In this document: one piece after another, positions 42,688 to 51,276 of the stretch
How positions within the stretch are numbered: position 1 is the first letter of the stretch
Layout of the letters: every line of letters begins with the position of its first letter
NCBI GenBank assembly: GCA_039621445.1
Contig: CP154954.1
Coordinates: 5,619,919 to 5,683,918, forward strand
DNA from: Euglena gracilis
Lineage: Eukaryota > Euglenida > Euglenophyceae > Euglenales
Direction of reading: 5' to 3'
DNA: 64,000 bases
Notes under the pieces: model-generated
The model's database searches: none
What the model was told of the DNA's origin: nothing
The model's input: the letters and a program-made list of their open reading frames with translations, nothing else
Position numbers and translations under genes: made by a program

Positions 42688-45600
42688 ATGCAGACAGAGC
42701 ATCTGGATGTAAACCTCTTACTCGGTGAAGGGCAACCTTTCGAAGAAGGGTGGAGCAAACTGATGTTCAACCTGGAAGCAGCAAAAGAATTACGAGCACA
42801 ACCTGCGGACCAGATCGCCCTCTTGCTGCTGGCGGGGGCGCGGTTCACCGGACGAGGGTGGAGTACAGGGAAGGCCAGCAGAGCCCTGTACCAGCTTTCG
42901 GGGATCCCCCTGGTCCGGGGAAGCTTCCCCCCATACCGGGACATTTGGCTCATGGCGTTGGCGTTGATTTGGGGTGTCGATGTCCCCCAACTGGACCTTG
43001 AACCTGAGGCAGCCGCGGCGGCCTTTGCCATTGCCTCGCAGGCAGAACAACACGACACCGAAGAACCACAACAGGAGGAAGAAGGTGAAGAGGAAGAGAC
43101 AAAATTTTCCTGGGATCAACCTGAAGTGACGACACCCAAAGAGTTGACGGAGCTTTGGTCCAGGGCCCAGCGCAACGAGCACCGCATCGACGTTCGACCA
43201 CTCTTTGAAGTCCTGGCCCCTCTGGCGGGGATACCAGCGCGGGCGCCAGAGAATCAATTAATACCAGCCCACAGGAAGAAGCAGGACCAATTCTTGCGTA
43301 GCGTCTCGCAGAATGTCTTGCAGGTGGTACGACTGCTGGGGCACAACTGGGTGCCTCAGACTACGGAAGTGATACCTCGTGGACAAGTCAACTTGCAAAT
43401 ATTCCAATTGTTGGGTGAAGTTTATTACAAGATCCAGAGCGAGAGGAAGGAGTTGGCCGTGCCAGGAATCACGAGAACTTCGACGAGCCACACCGACTCC
43501 CTCTTCACGGAGGACGATGTCCGTCAGCACAGAATGGACAACAACATCAATCGCATAAGGGGAGGTACACACAATGGGCCCTCAGGGCCGACATTTCGTT
43601 TTCCAACAGGCCAGGCCAACAGACCGTGGAGAGGCAAAGGTGGACTATATGGAAGCTCCAGTTCAAGTCCCAGATTTGGGTATGGAAAGGGCAGAGGAGT
43701 GCCATTTCGCTCAATGCCGTGGAGAGCACCATGGAGAGGTGGAAGAGGCAAAGGTATCCCCCCCTCCTCTTGGGGTCAAGATGACCGGATCAGGAGCCAA
43801 GGAGGCTCAGTTGGCCCAAGATGGGCACAGTCTGGAGGACCCTCTGTTGGGGTTAGCCCCATTTCAAAGACTCAGAGCATGCATCGGCTGGTGGAAAACC
43901 CATGCCCCACCCAGAATCCTGAATCTCATTCTGCAAGGAGTGGAGCCAGATTTTCAAGGGGGGGCGTTACACACCTTAAAACAGCAAAAGTCCCCCCAGG
44001 AGGAAGCCCAGGCTCTCAGCATCATGGAGGAATACATCAAAGAAAAGGCTGCAAAGGAAGTTCAACAGCAAGGGACTATGTTTTTGGTACCTTGGTTTGT
44101 AATCGAGAAAGCAGAACCTGGGGGGGGGAAAAAAGTGAGACTGATCTCAGATTGCAGAAAACTAAACAATTTTCTTCATGCCCCCCACTTCAAATTGGAT
44201 CACTGGAAGGAAATTTTTCCACAGCTGGAAAAAGGAATGTGGGCCACAAAAATCGACTTGAAAAATGCTTATTTTCATTTGGAACTGTCAGCAGCCATAA
44301 AACCATTCATAAGGATGGAAATAGCAGGAAGAATATTTCAGATGGAAGGGGCCTGTTTTGGTCTAAGCACCCTCCCCTATCTTTGGATGCAGGTAATGCA
44401 AGTTTTTCTGAAAAAATGGCGAAAACAGGGAATTTTGGTTTTTGTTTATCTGGACGACATTCTTCTGGTGGCAAAATCAAAGGCTTTGGCAGAAAACCAA
44501 ACAAAAGTTCTGTTGCAGGATCTGAAAGACAGTGGTATGACCATCAACTTCAAAAAGTCACAGACCACCCCAACACAAGCAGTTCAATATCTGGGATTTT
44601 CAGTGGATCTAAAAAATGGTTGTTTGCTGGTGCCCTCAGCAAAACTAAAATGTATCAGAAAAGAGTTGGGAAAATTTGTCACCCAAGACAACATGTCCTG
44701 CAGGAAGGCAGCTGCAATTTTGGGGCAGCTGAGAAGTTTCCTCACAGCCCTCCCTTGCCTGAGGGCTTTCACAGACAAACTGGTACAATTCACAGACCAG
44801 CACACCAGGATGGGTTGGGACCAGAAAATCCCCATTCCCAAAGATGTCAAACAGCAGGTTCTAGAAGTAGGAAACTTATTAAGGTCCTGGGAGGGAAGAA
44901 AATTTCAAAACAAATGTCCTGTGAGAGAAATTCATTCAGACTCCTCCACTCAAGGGTGGGGGGCTCTGGACCTGACCACTGGTCAAAAAGTTCAAGAGTT
45001 CTGGAGATCAGAAATGGGCCTGCACATAAACATCAAGGAATTAAAAGCAGCTGTGGCAGCTACAAAAAGTTTAGCAAAGTCAGGGGAAAATGTCCTGCTA
45101 ACAGTAGACAATCAAGTAGCTTACAGCTACTTAAGAAAAGGGGGGGGAAGGAAATCCCCCTTCAACACAATTTTGAGACCCTTTTTGCAGTGGTGTCACA
45201 TAAACCAAGTAAATGTGATTCCAAACTGGGTCAAGTCAGAAGACATGCTAGCAGATGGCATTTCAAGGTGGGAAAAGGACAGGGGGGACTACACCCTAAA
45301 AAAGTCTGTGTTTCTGCACATCTTGAGAATTTTCTCCTCAAACAATTTTTTCCCCAAAGTGGACATGTTTGCCAGCCCAGGAAACGCACAACTGCCACAG
45401 TTTGTCAGCAGATGGCCTCATCACCAGGCCATAGCTGTGAATGCCCTGGAGTGCCCACTGGAAAAATTTGGGGAGGTTTATGCAAACCCCCCCTGGACAT
45501 TAATCTTACCATGGTTGGTGAGATTGAGGAACAACCCTCAGCTGACTTGTCTGATGGTGGTTCCATTCTGGGTTGGGAGTGTGTGGTGGCCCCTGTTAAC

Positions 45601-46896
45601 AAGAATGATCGTAAGAAAGAGCCCTGTGATTCAGATTCAACCTCAATGGGGGTTGTTCCAAAACTGCCTGGGGGAGATCATGCCCCCCACCAGATGGCCC
45701 CTCCTCTGTGTGCTGTTATCAGGGAGGGTTTACAAAGAAAACAAGTTCCACCTGAAAATATCACATTGTATTTGAACAGTCTGAAAAGTTTGAACAGGTA
45801 TGAAAAAGGATTTCAGGCTCTGTGGAGTTTGTGTGTGCAGGGAGGGGTGCAACCCCCTTTGATGACAGTGGATGAGACAGCCAGCTGGATTTTGAAACTG
45901 GCCCAGGACTCCCCTCATCAAGCAAGAAATGCTTACAGTGCTGTGTTGTTGATTCCTGGGTGGGAGGCTGTGAGGTTTTCCCCTCTCATCAAAAAAGCAA
46001 AACTTCTGTGGGCTTATGCAGGGGAAAAATATTCCACATTCTGGGATGCTAAGGATGTCATTCAGAAACTCCTTGCAACCCCCCTCAACTGGGATAGTAT
46101 CCAGGAGATTCGTGACAGAACCATTCTGTCCCTGCGCCTGTTTCACTTATGCAGGTCAATAGATTTGCAAAGACTACAAAGATCAAAGTCAATTATGGGA
46201 AACAATTTCTTCATCAAGCTGAGGCGTAAAGGCCAGCTGAGAGCCAGATTCGAACAGCTCATGACATTGCCAAAATCTCTGCAGACTGTATGTCCCACTG
46301 CTTTATTGTGCAGGTTGGTGTCTTTGACTGCCTCCCAGGGTGTGCAGGGGGGGGCCATGTTTTTATCATTAAATCCCCCATATGCACCACTGACTTCAAA
46401 CAGTTTGGGTAGGATCACAAAGAATCTGCTGACCCAGTTGGGGGTACCCACATCATTTTTTGGGGCTCACAGCACCAGGGGGGCAGCAGTAAAAATGTAC
46501 AAGTCTTTGGGTTTATCGTCAGAAATGGTGTGTGAGTTAGGGGGCTGGAAAAATACAGAGGCTTTTGCCAAACATTACCTCAGATTGGGTGCAGCAAAGG
46601 CTGCTGGAGATTCGTTGGCAAAACAGTTGGTTGGAAAAAGCTTTGGGGTGCACAGAGTCCCATCGAGCCAAAGTGCGGAGCAAGGGGGGTCCAGTAGTCC
46701 CGGGGAAACCCATGACCAGGGACGGAGGGACCTCACTTGCGAAGCACAAAGGCAAGATGGGCCCACCCCCCCCTCCCCAAAAAAGGTCCACCCAGGGGGG
46801 GGGTCCACCAGGTTCCGGTTTACCGATCCAGCCAACTGCCGACGACGACCAAGCAGTAAGGGGAAGACGCGGAGCAAAAAACACAAACAACAATAG
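42688..46896 (+). CDS. DIRS-1 Gag (N-terminal) and tyrosine recombinase (C-terminal) in one 1402-codon frame
   Basis: Residues 1 to about 365 look like Gag: a helical start (MQTEHLDVNLLLGEGQPFEE), an acidic patch, then an Arg/Gly-rich RNA-binding end (RPWRGKGGLYGSSSSSPRFG). Residues from about 1010 are a tyrosine recombinase: ENITLYLNSLKSLNRYEKGF (SAM-like start), LLIPGWEAVRFSPL, then GAHSTRGAAVKMYK with the HxxR near residue 1261, ELGGWKNTEAF, and the nucleophile Tyr in AKHYLRLGAAK. The middle 2.1 kb is out of frame with RT yet has no stop. The recombinase tail runs into the right terminal repeat. Whether the whole frame is translated as one protein is unknown. Confidence 0.75.
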   Translation: MQTEHLDVNLLLGEGQPFEEGWSKLMFNLEAAKELRAQPADQIALLLLAGARFTGRGWSTGKASRALYQLSGIPLVRGSFPPYRDIWLMALALIWGVDVPQLDLEPEAAAAAFAIASQAEQHDTEEPQQEEEGEEEETKFSWDQPEVTTPKELTELWSRAQRNEHRIDVRPLFEVLAPLAGIPARAPENQLIPAHRKKQDQFLRSVSQNVLQVVRLLGHNWVPQTTEVIPRGQVNLQIFQLLGEVYYKIQSERKELAVPGITRTSTSHTDSLFTEDDVRQHRMDNNINRIRGGTHNGPSGPTFRFPTGQANRPWRGKGGLYGSSSSSPRFGYGKGRGVPFRSMPWRAPWRGGRGKGIPPSSWGQDDRIRSQGGSVGPRWAQSGGPSVGVSPISKTQSMHRLVENPCPTQNPESHSARSGARFSRGGVTHLKTAKVPPGGSPGSQHHGGIHQRKGCKGSSTARDYVFGTLVCNRESRTWGGEKSETDLRLQKTKQFSSCPPLQIGSLEGNFSTAGKRNVGHKNRLEKCLFSFGTVSSHKTIHKDGNSRKNISDGRGLFWSKHPPLSLDAGNASFSEKMAKTGNFGFCLSGRHSSGGKIKGFGRKPNKSSVAGSERQWYDHQLQKVTDHPNTSSSISGIFSGSKKWLFAGALSKTKMYQKRVGKICHPRQHVLQEGSCNFGAAEKFPHSPPLPEGFHRQTGTIHRPAHQDGLGPENPHSQRCQTAGSRSRKLIKVLGGKKISKQMSCERNSFRLLHSRVGGSGPDHWSKSSRVLEIRNGPAHKHQGIKSSCGSYKKFSKVRGKCPANSRQSSSLQLLKKRGGKEIPLQHNFETLFAVVSHKPSKCDSKLGQVRRHASRWHFKVGKGQGGLHPKKVCVSAHLENFLLKQFFPQSGHVCQPRKRTTATVCQQMASSPGHSCECPGVPTGKIWGGLCKPPLDINLTMVGEIEEQPSADLSDGGSILGWECVVAPVNKNDRKKEPCDSDSTSMGVVPKLPGGDHAPHQMAPPLCAVIREGLQRKQVPPENITLYLNSLKSLNRYEKGFQALWSLCVQGGVQPPLMTVDETASWILKLAQDSPHQARNAYSAVLLIPGWEAVRFSPLIKKAKLLWAYAGEKYSTFWDAKDVIQKLLATPLNWDSIQEIRDRTILSLRLFHLCRSIDLQRLQRSKSIMGNNFFIKLRRKGQLRARFEQLMTLPKSLQTVCPTALLCRLVSLTASQGVQGGAMFLSLNPPYAPLTSNSLGRITKNLLTQLGVPTSFFGAHSTRGAAVKMYKSLGLSSEMVCELGGWKNTEAFAKHYLRLGAAKAAGDSLAKQLVGKSFGVHRVPSSQSAEQGGSSSPGETHDQGRRDLTCEAQRQDGPTPPSPKKVHPGGGSTRFRFTDPANCRRRPSSKGKTRSKKHKQQ
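43574..45775 (+). CDS. DIRS-1 reverse transcriptase, RNase H and Dam-like methyltransferase module
   Basis: The frame is +1 relative to the Gag/recombinase frame and wholly nested within it. RT boxes are RLISDCRKLNNFLHA, TKIDLKNAYFHLELS, GLSTLPYLWMQVM and FVYLDDILLVAKS (YLDD near residue 292). RNase H follows from about residue 450: EIHSDSSTQGWGALD, INIKELKAAVAA, LTVDNQVAYSYL and SEDMLADGISRW. The Dam-like module is at about 590-675: VDMFASPGNAQLPQFVSRW, VYANPPWTLILPWL (intact NPPW) and CLMVVPFWVGSVWWPLL. The start used is uncertain: the first Met (43574) is inside Gag, so a frameshift or reinitiation is likely. Confidence 0.85.
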   Translation: MGPQGRHFVFQQARPTDRGEAKVDYMEAPVQVPDLGMERAEECHFAQCRGEHHGEVEEAKVSPPPLGVKMTGSGAKEAQLAQDGHSLEDPLLGLAPFQRLRACIGWWKTHAPPRILNLILQGVEPDFQGGALHTLKQQKSPQEEAQALSIMEEYIKEKAAKEVQQQGTMFLVPWFVIEKAEPGGGKKVRLISDCRKLNNFLHAPHFKLDHWKEIFPQLEKGMWATKIDLKNAYFHLELSAAIKPFIRMEIAGRIFQMEGACFGLSTLPYLWMQVMQVFLKKWRKQGILVFVYLDDILLVAKSKALAENQTKVLLQDLKDSGMTINFKKSQTTPTQAVQYLGFSVDLKNGCLLVPSAKLKCIRKELGKFVTQDNMSCRKAAAILGQLRSFLTALPCLRAFTDKLVQFTDQHTRMGWDQKIPIPKDVKQQVLEVGNLLRSWEGRKFQNKCPVREIHSDSSTQGWGALDLTTGQKVQEFWRSEMGLHINIKELKAAVAATKSLAKSGENVLLTVDNQVAYSYLRKGGGRKSPFNTILRPFLQWCHINQVNVIPNWVKSEDMLADGISRWEKDRGDYTLKKSVFLHILRIFSSNNFFPKVDMFASPGNAQLPQFVSRWPHHQAIAVNALECPLEKFGEVYANPPWTLILPWLVRLRNNPQLTCLMVVPFWVGSVWWPLLTRMIVRKSPVIQIQPQWGLFQNCLGEIMPPTRWPLLCVLLSGRVYKENKFHLKISHCI

Positions 46897-46985
46897 CCGG
46901 CGAGGAAAGACAGGTCCCATCTTGCCTTTGTGCTTCGCAAGTGAGGTCCCTCCGTCCCTGGTCATGGGTTTCCCCGGGACTACTG
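46658..46985 (+). repeat. Right terminal and internal complementary region of DIRS-1
   Basis: 46658-46692 complements the outer part of the left terminal repeat. 46830-46920 complements its inner part. 46693-46762 (CCCATGACCAGGGACGGAGG) and 46916-46985 are a perfect inverted pair of 70 bases. This arrangement would let a linear cDNA be closed into a circle. Confidence 0.85.
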
Positions 46986-47243
46986 GTCTTCGGCCGCCCG
47001 CCGCCCCTTGCTTGCAAGACGTAAGGGGGCGCGGCCCCATCCCCGGCCCCAACCTTTTCCTCCCTACATTTGAAAAAAGATGGAAATTTCAATTTTTCAA
47101 GTGCCTCTTTCCTCTCACCGTGCATAAAACAAAGGCTTCTGTCTGGTTGGCTTTTCCCCCTCCATCAATGGCACGGATGCATAGCCATATTGCCCGCTGT
47201 CGGGGGGGTCCGTAAATGGCGATGGCCGAAATGCCGTCCCCCT
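46986..47243. other. Spacer between DIRS-1 and a protease fragment
   Basis: No coding sequence or repeat is recognised apart from the G/C-rich stretch (CCGCCCGCCGCCCCTTGCTT) next to the DIRS-1 end. Confidence 0.35.
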
Positions 47244-48000
47244 TTAATCTTGCAAAACTTGTCCCCTCAACTTGACTACCCGTTCATCCTCTTTTTGGTC
47301 CTCCCCCTCCCTGTCAATTGTCAGCCGGTTGATAGCTTGCACTGGGGGGTCACTTCCCTCCAAATCTGTGGCAACCTCCCTTTGGTCCTCATCACTCAAA
47401 AATGGCAGTTCCTGGCCAAACCCCTCCAATGGCAAACAACGACCAAGTTTTTTCAGCCCAAACGAAGACCCGTCCTCCGCAGTCGCATTGTCCACTGAAA
47501 AATTTCCCTGAATTTTTGCGAATTCCTCCGTCTTTCTTCACCGCGAAAAAAAGCAGGTCGGGGCTGTCTTTCACCAACGCCTTGTGGTGTGGAAAAACTC
47601 CCAGTTTTGCCTCCGCCAACCAAGGATAAGAAAGAATTGCATCAACTTTGATATTTGCCTCATAAAACTCAACTTCATACCCCACCGACTCACCGACCCT
47701 TTCCTCATTCAAGTTTTGTTGAAGGATCATTTTCACCTTAGCACATCTGCTCCCCCCCCCGCCAACGTTTGCCCATTGGCAGTTTAAAACCTTAACGGGT
47801 TCTTAGCATGATACATTGGGTGGTCCCCTATCGACCCTTGTCGAATGAGGTTTGCCTCAGCTCCTGTGTCAATCAAAATTCTGGCTGTTTTTTCCTCCCC
47901 ATTTGCCAACCCAATCTGCGTTTTCAACAGAAGTTGTCTGTCCTCCCCGAATTTCTTTGCTCCTCCCCGAGTTTTCGTCCCCCTCAACATTCTTGTTTTC
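47244..48000 (-). pseudogene. Protease fragment of a relative of element E
   Basis: TARILIDTGAEANLIRQG (near 47860) and IKVDAILSYPWLAEAKLGVF (near 47640) parallel VLVDTGAEVNLIRQG and MDAILSYPWLVQTKIGIF of element E, with the same order and strand. The frame changes near 47740-47790. It abuts the decayed DIRS-2 sequence at about 48000, so it is a stray fragment of a second element-E-like copy. Confidence 0.75.
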
Positions 48001-48420
48001 AGCCGAACCAAATTTTTATTTGCCTCCCCAGGCAACAAAAAACTGCCCAATTTTGTAGCCAGATGGCCCCACTGGGAGGCCAGGGCAGTGGATGCCCTCC
48101 AATGTCCCCTGGGACTTTATGTCCACATGTCCACATGGGATGTCCACATGTCCACAATGGCCACATGGCCACATGGCCACATGTCCACATGGGGGGACTT
48201 TATGCAAACCCCCCTTGGTCAATCATTCAGAAATTTCTCCCACGCTTGAGAATGTTTCCCCAGACCAAAGTTTTATTGGTCACCCCCTTTTCGTATTCAG
48301 CCACATGGTGGCCCCAATTAATAAAGATGATAGTGCCAGGAACCCCCTGCCTGAAAATCACCCCCTACAAGGGCACGTTCACCAATTGCAGGGGGGAGAA
48401 AATGCCACACCCCAGGTTGA
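48001..48420 (+). pseudogene. DIRS-2 Dam-like module, broken by a minisatellite
   Basis: FLFASPGNKKLPNFVARWPH and RAVDALQCPLG are the first half, and GGLYANPPWSIIQKFLPRL with KVLLVTPFSYSATWWPQLI the second, in a different frame. Between them an ATGTCCAC/ATGGCCAC array (48118-48190) has expanded and shifted the frame. The NPPW itself is intact. Confidence 0.75.
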
Positions 48421-50460
48421 GAGCGGACAGCAAAAGATCCAGAATCTGTGATGGCAATCTTAAATTAGGCATGGCCAGAAAAGAGATTCCTACCAGTGAA
48501 ATTCTACTTTGTGTTTTTCACAGTGGTATGGCAAACAGTGCATCACTTTGCAGCAGTTGTATCTGGCAAGTTCTTGGATTGCTGTGTTGGGAAGTCTGGA
48601 AGGGATTTGGAAAAGTCAAGTTCAAAGTTCAAGTTTGACAGATTGCCAGCTGAGATTGGTGAAAAGGGCTCTCCCAGGTTGCTTGCCCTGGGGGCCATGG
48701 CACAGGTGGTGGGGAAAGCTGAGGTGTGTTTTCAGGCAAGTACCCCCCCTGAAGCCTACACAAAGTGATGTGAGATTTGCAATTGCCAGGCTGACAAAGG
48801 ATCCTGTGGAGACCATGGGAAAAGTAGACATTTCAGAAGGTGACAAGATTGATCATCATTGCACATTGTCATTGATGACATCTGAGACTACAATTACAGG
48901 AGATGGTGATGAGCCGTGAGGCACGTACAACAGAATCGAGCACCGGTGGAGCATCGAGATGAGCCGTGAGGCACGTACTGGAGAACGAGATGGTGGTCAT
49001 TTGGTGCCTTGGACAGCCAGATGTTGGCATTGCCATGGGTTGTGGGTTAACCGATAAAACCCTCTGCCGTGATGATTTGACATTGACGTGATGCCGTCTG
49101 CTGGTGCTGTTCTGTGGCAGTAAATGTCACGGTTTGATCGTTTTCTCCGTCTTCGTCTTCTGCGTGTCTGTCTCTCTTCGTGTTCTGCGCGGGGCTAAGT
49201 GGCTCGTCTGTCCGCTGTGCTGCGAATGCCTGGGCAATTGCGCCGCAATTGTTCAGGAAGGGGGGTGAGAGCGGACAGCAAAAGATCCAGAATCTGTGAT
49301 TGCAATCTTAGGCATGGCCAGAAAAGACATTCCTACCAGTGAAATTCCACTTTGTGTTTTTCACAGTGGTATGGCAAACAGTGCATCACTTTGCAGCAGT
49401 TGTATCTGGCAAGTTCTTGGATTGCTGTGTTGGGAAGTCTGGAAGGGATTTGGAAAAGTCAAGTTCAAAGTTCAAGTTTGACAGATTGCCAGCTGAGATT
49501 GGTGAAAAGGGCTCTCCCAGGTTGCTTGCCCTGGGGGCCATGGCACAGGTGCTGGGGAAAGCTGAGGTGTGTTTTCAGGCAAGTACCCCCCCTGAAGCCT
49601 ACACAAAGTGATGTGAGATTTGCAATTGCCAGGCTGACAAAGGATCCTGTGGAGACCATGGGAAAAGTAGACATTTCAGAAGGTGACAAGATTGATCATC
49701 ATTGCACATTGTCATTGATGACATCTGAGACTACAATTACAGGAGATGGTGATGAGCCGTGAGGCACGTACAACAGAATCGAGCACCGGTGGAGCATCGA
49801 GATGAGCCGTGAGGCACGTACCGGAGAACGAGATGGTGGTCATTTGGTGCCTTGGACAGCCAGATGTTGGCATTGCCATGGGTTACCGATAAAACCCTCT
49901 GCCGTGATGATTTGACATTGGCGTGATGCCGTCTGCTGGTGCTGTTCTGTGGTAGTAAATGTCACGGTTTGATCGTTTTCTCCGTCTTCGTCTTCTGCGT
50001 GTCTGTCTCTCTTCGTGTTCTGCGCGGGGCTAAGTGGCTCGTCTGTCCGCTGTGCTGCGAATGCCTGGGCAATTGCGCCGCAATTGTTCAGGAAGGGGGG
50101 TGAGAGCGGACAGCAAAAGATCCAGAATCTGTGATTGCAATCTTAAATTAGGCATGGCCAGAAAAGAGATTCCTACCAGTGAAATTCCACTTTGTGTTTT
50201 TCACAGTGGTATGGCAAACAGTGCATCACTTTGCAGCAGTTGTATCTGGCAAGTTCTTGGATTGCTGTGTTGGGAAGTCTGGAAGGGATTTGGAAAAGTC
50301 AAGTTCAAAGTTCAAGTTTGACAGATTGCCAGCTGAGATTGGTGAAAAGGGCTCTCCCAGGTTGCTTGCCCTGGGGGCCATGGCACAGGTGGTGGGGAAA
50401 GCTGAGGTATGTTTTCAGGCAAGTATCCCCCCTGAAGTTTACAAGGTGGCCCTCCTTTGC
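48421..50460 (+). repeat. Triple tandem repeat, 848 and 835 bp
   Basis: Units start with GAGCGGACAGCAAAAGATCC at 48421, 49269 and 50104. The third is truncated near 50430 and continues into the recombinase. Units are almost identical. Each complete unit has a doubled GATGAGCCGTGAGGCACGTA and a palindromic end (CAATTGCG / CGCAATTG, near 49235 and 50078). Identical short frames (for example MARKEIPTSEIPLCVFHSGM) recur; they lack family motifs. Confidence 0.9.
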
Positions 50461-50630
50461 ATGATTTGCTCAGGAAAATATTGGAGGGGAAACAAATGCA
50501 GAATAAATCCATTCACGATTTCCTGGGGAGAAACCCCAGTTTAAAGCGTTATCAAAGTTCCTTTGGATTATTATGGGGTATTTTGGACAAAATGGGGATA
50601 CCCCCCCCCCCTGAAGCCACAACTGACCAA
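50440..50630 (+). pseudogene. DIRS-2 tyrosine recombinase, N-terminal part
   Basis: HDLLRKILEGKQMQNKSIHD and NPSLKRYQSSFGLLWGILDK align with the start of the DIRS-1 recombinase (VIREGLQRKQVPPENITLYL, SLNRYEKGFQALWSL). The frame is cut at 50630 by the element E LTR and resumes at 62663. Confidence 0.75.
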
Positions 50631-51265
50631 TGTTCACACCCGGCGCCCCCCCCCTGCGAGTGTCGGAATCGAGACCCCAGCCCCCCAGCCGGCTGCCTCG
50701 TCCCCTACACCCACCCTTGGGGCTGCCGTTGCCAGTGTTTTTCCGGGTGGTGGAGGGCTCAGGCCACCCCCCGTTTCGCCCACTGGTGTACCCCCCGACC
50801 AGAGGGGTGTGCGTAGGATCGAATTTGCTTTTCCCCTGAAAACTTTCACAAAGTCAAAATTGCGTTCCTTCAAAAATGTAGTGCCAAATTTCAGTCCCCA
50901 CGTAGCCATTTCACCCACCCTTTCTTAAGTATGCAAAAACACTGGAAATGGTCAGGGTGGGTGTTTTGGTGCAATGGATGGTGGTAAAAGGCAACAGAAA
51001 CGCGCACACACCGTGAAAGTGGGAAGAGGGACCTGAAATTGACAATTCTTGCAAACAATGTACCTTCTCTTGATTTCGATTCTCCAATTCGATTGTTGAT
51101 TGATGCCAATGTCAAAAACACCCACAAAGGTCTGCGGAAGCAAATTGTGTTAAATTTGAACCCCAAATTAGGCTTTTCCTATTGAATGCGCGGAATGAAA
51201 AATTCCGTGTTTTCAAAGCTTCCGCCTTACCATTTTTGACTGTCGGACGCCCCCGACAGTCGACA
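50631..51265 (-). repeat. Element E 3' LTR (635 bp)
   Basis: It matches 62008-62662 throughout. It begins TGTTCACACCCGGCG and ends CCCCCGACAGTCGACA on the plus strand. The other LTR carries an extra CCTGGCCCGGG-like 12 bases and an extra 8-9 bases near its right end. Confidence 0.9.
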
Positions 51266-51276
51266 CCCCCTCCCTT
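51266..51276 (-). promoter_or_regulatory. Polypurine tract of element E
   Basis: The minus strand reads AAGGGAGGGGG directly against the LTR start TGTCGACTG. This is the expected primer for plus-strand DNA synthesis. Confidence 0.8.

Larger units (their letters stand above)
42495..46985 (+). mobile_element. DIRS-like tyrosine-recombinase retrotransposon (DIRS-1)
   Basis: Gag-like, RT/RNase H/Dam-like and tyrosine-recombinase frames are flanked by the split inverted repeats typical of DIRS elements. Left segment 42495-42613 is complementary in two pieces to 46658-46692 and 46830-46920, and 46693-46762 is complementary to 46916-46985. There are no LTRs and no integrase. All reading frames are open, so this copy may be recent. 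DIRS elements are thought to insert a circular DNA with the recombinase, without target duplication. Confidence 0.85.

Noticed and set aside
43780-45700. Middle of the 1402-codon DIRS-1 frame as a separate domain
   Set aside because: The residues look like an out-of-frame reading of RT/RNase H; I report it only as an unusual open overlap, not as a domain.
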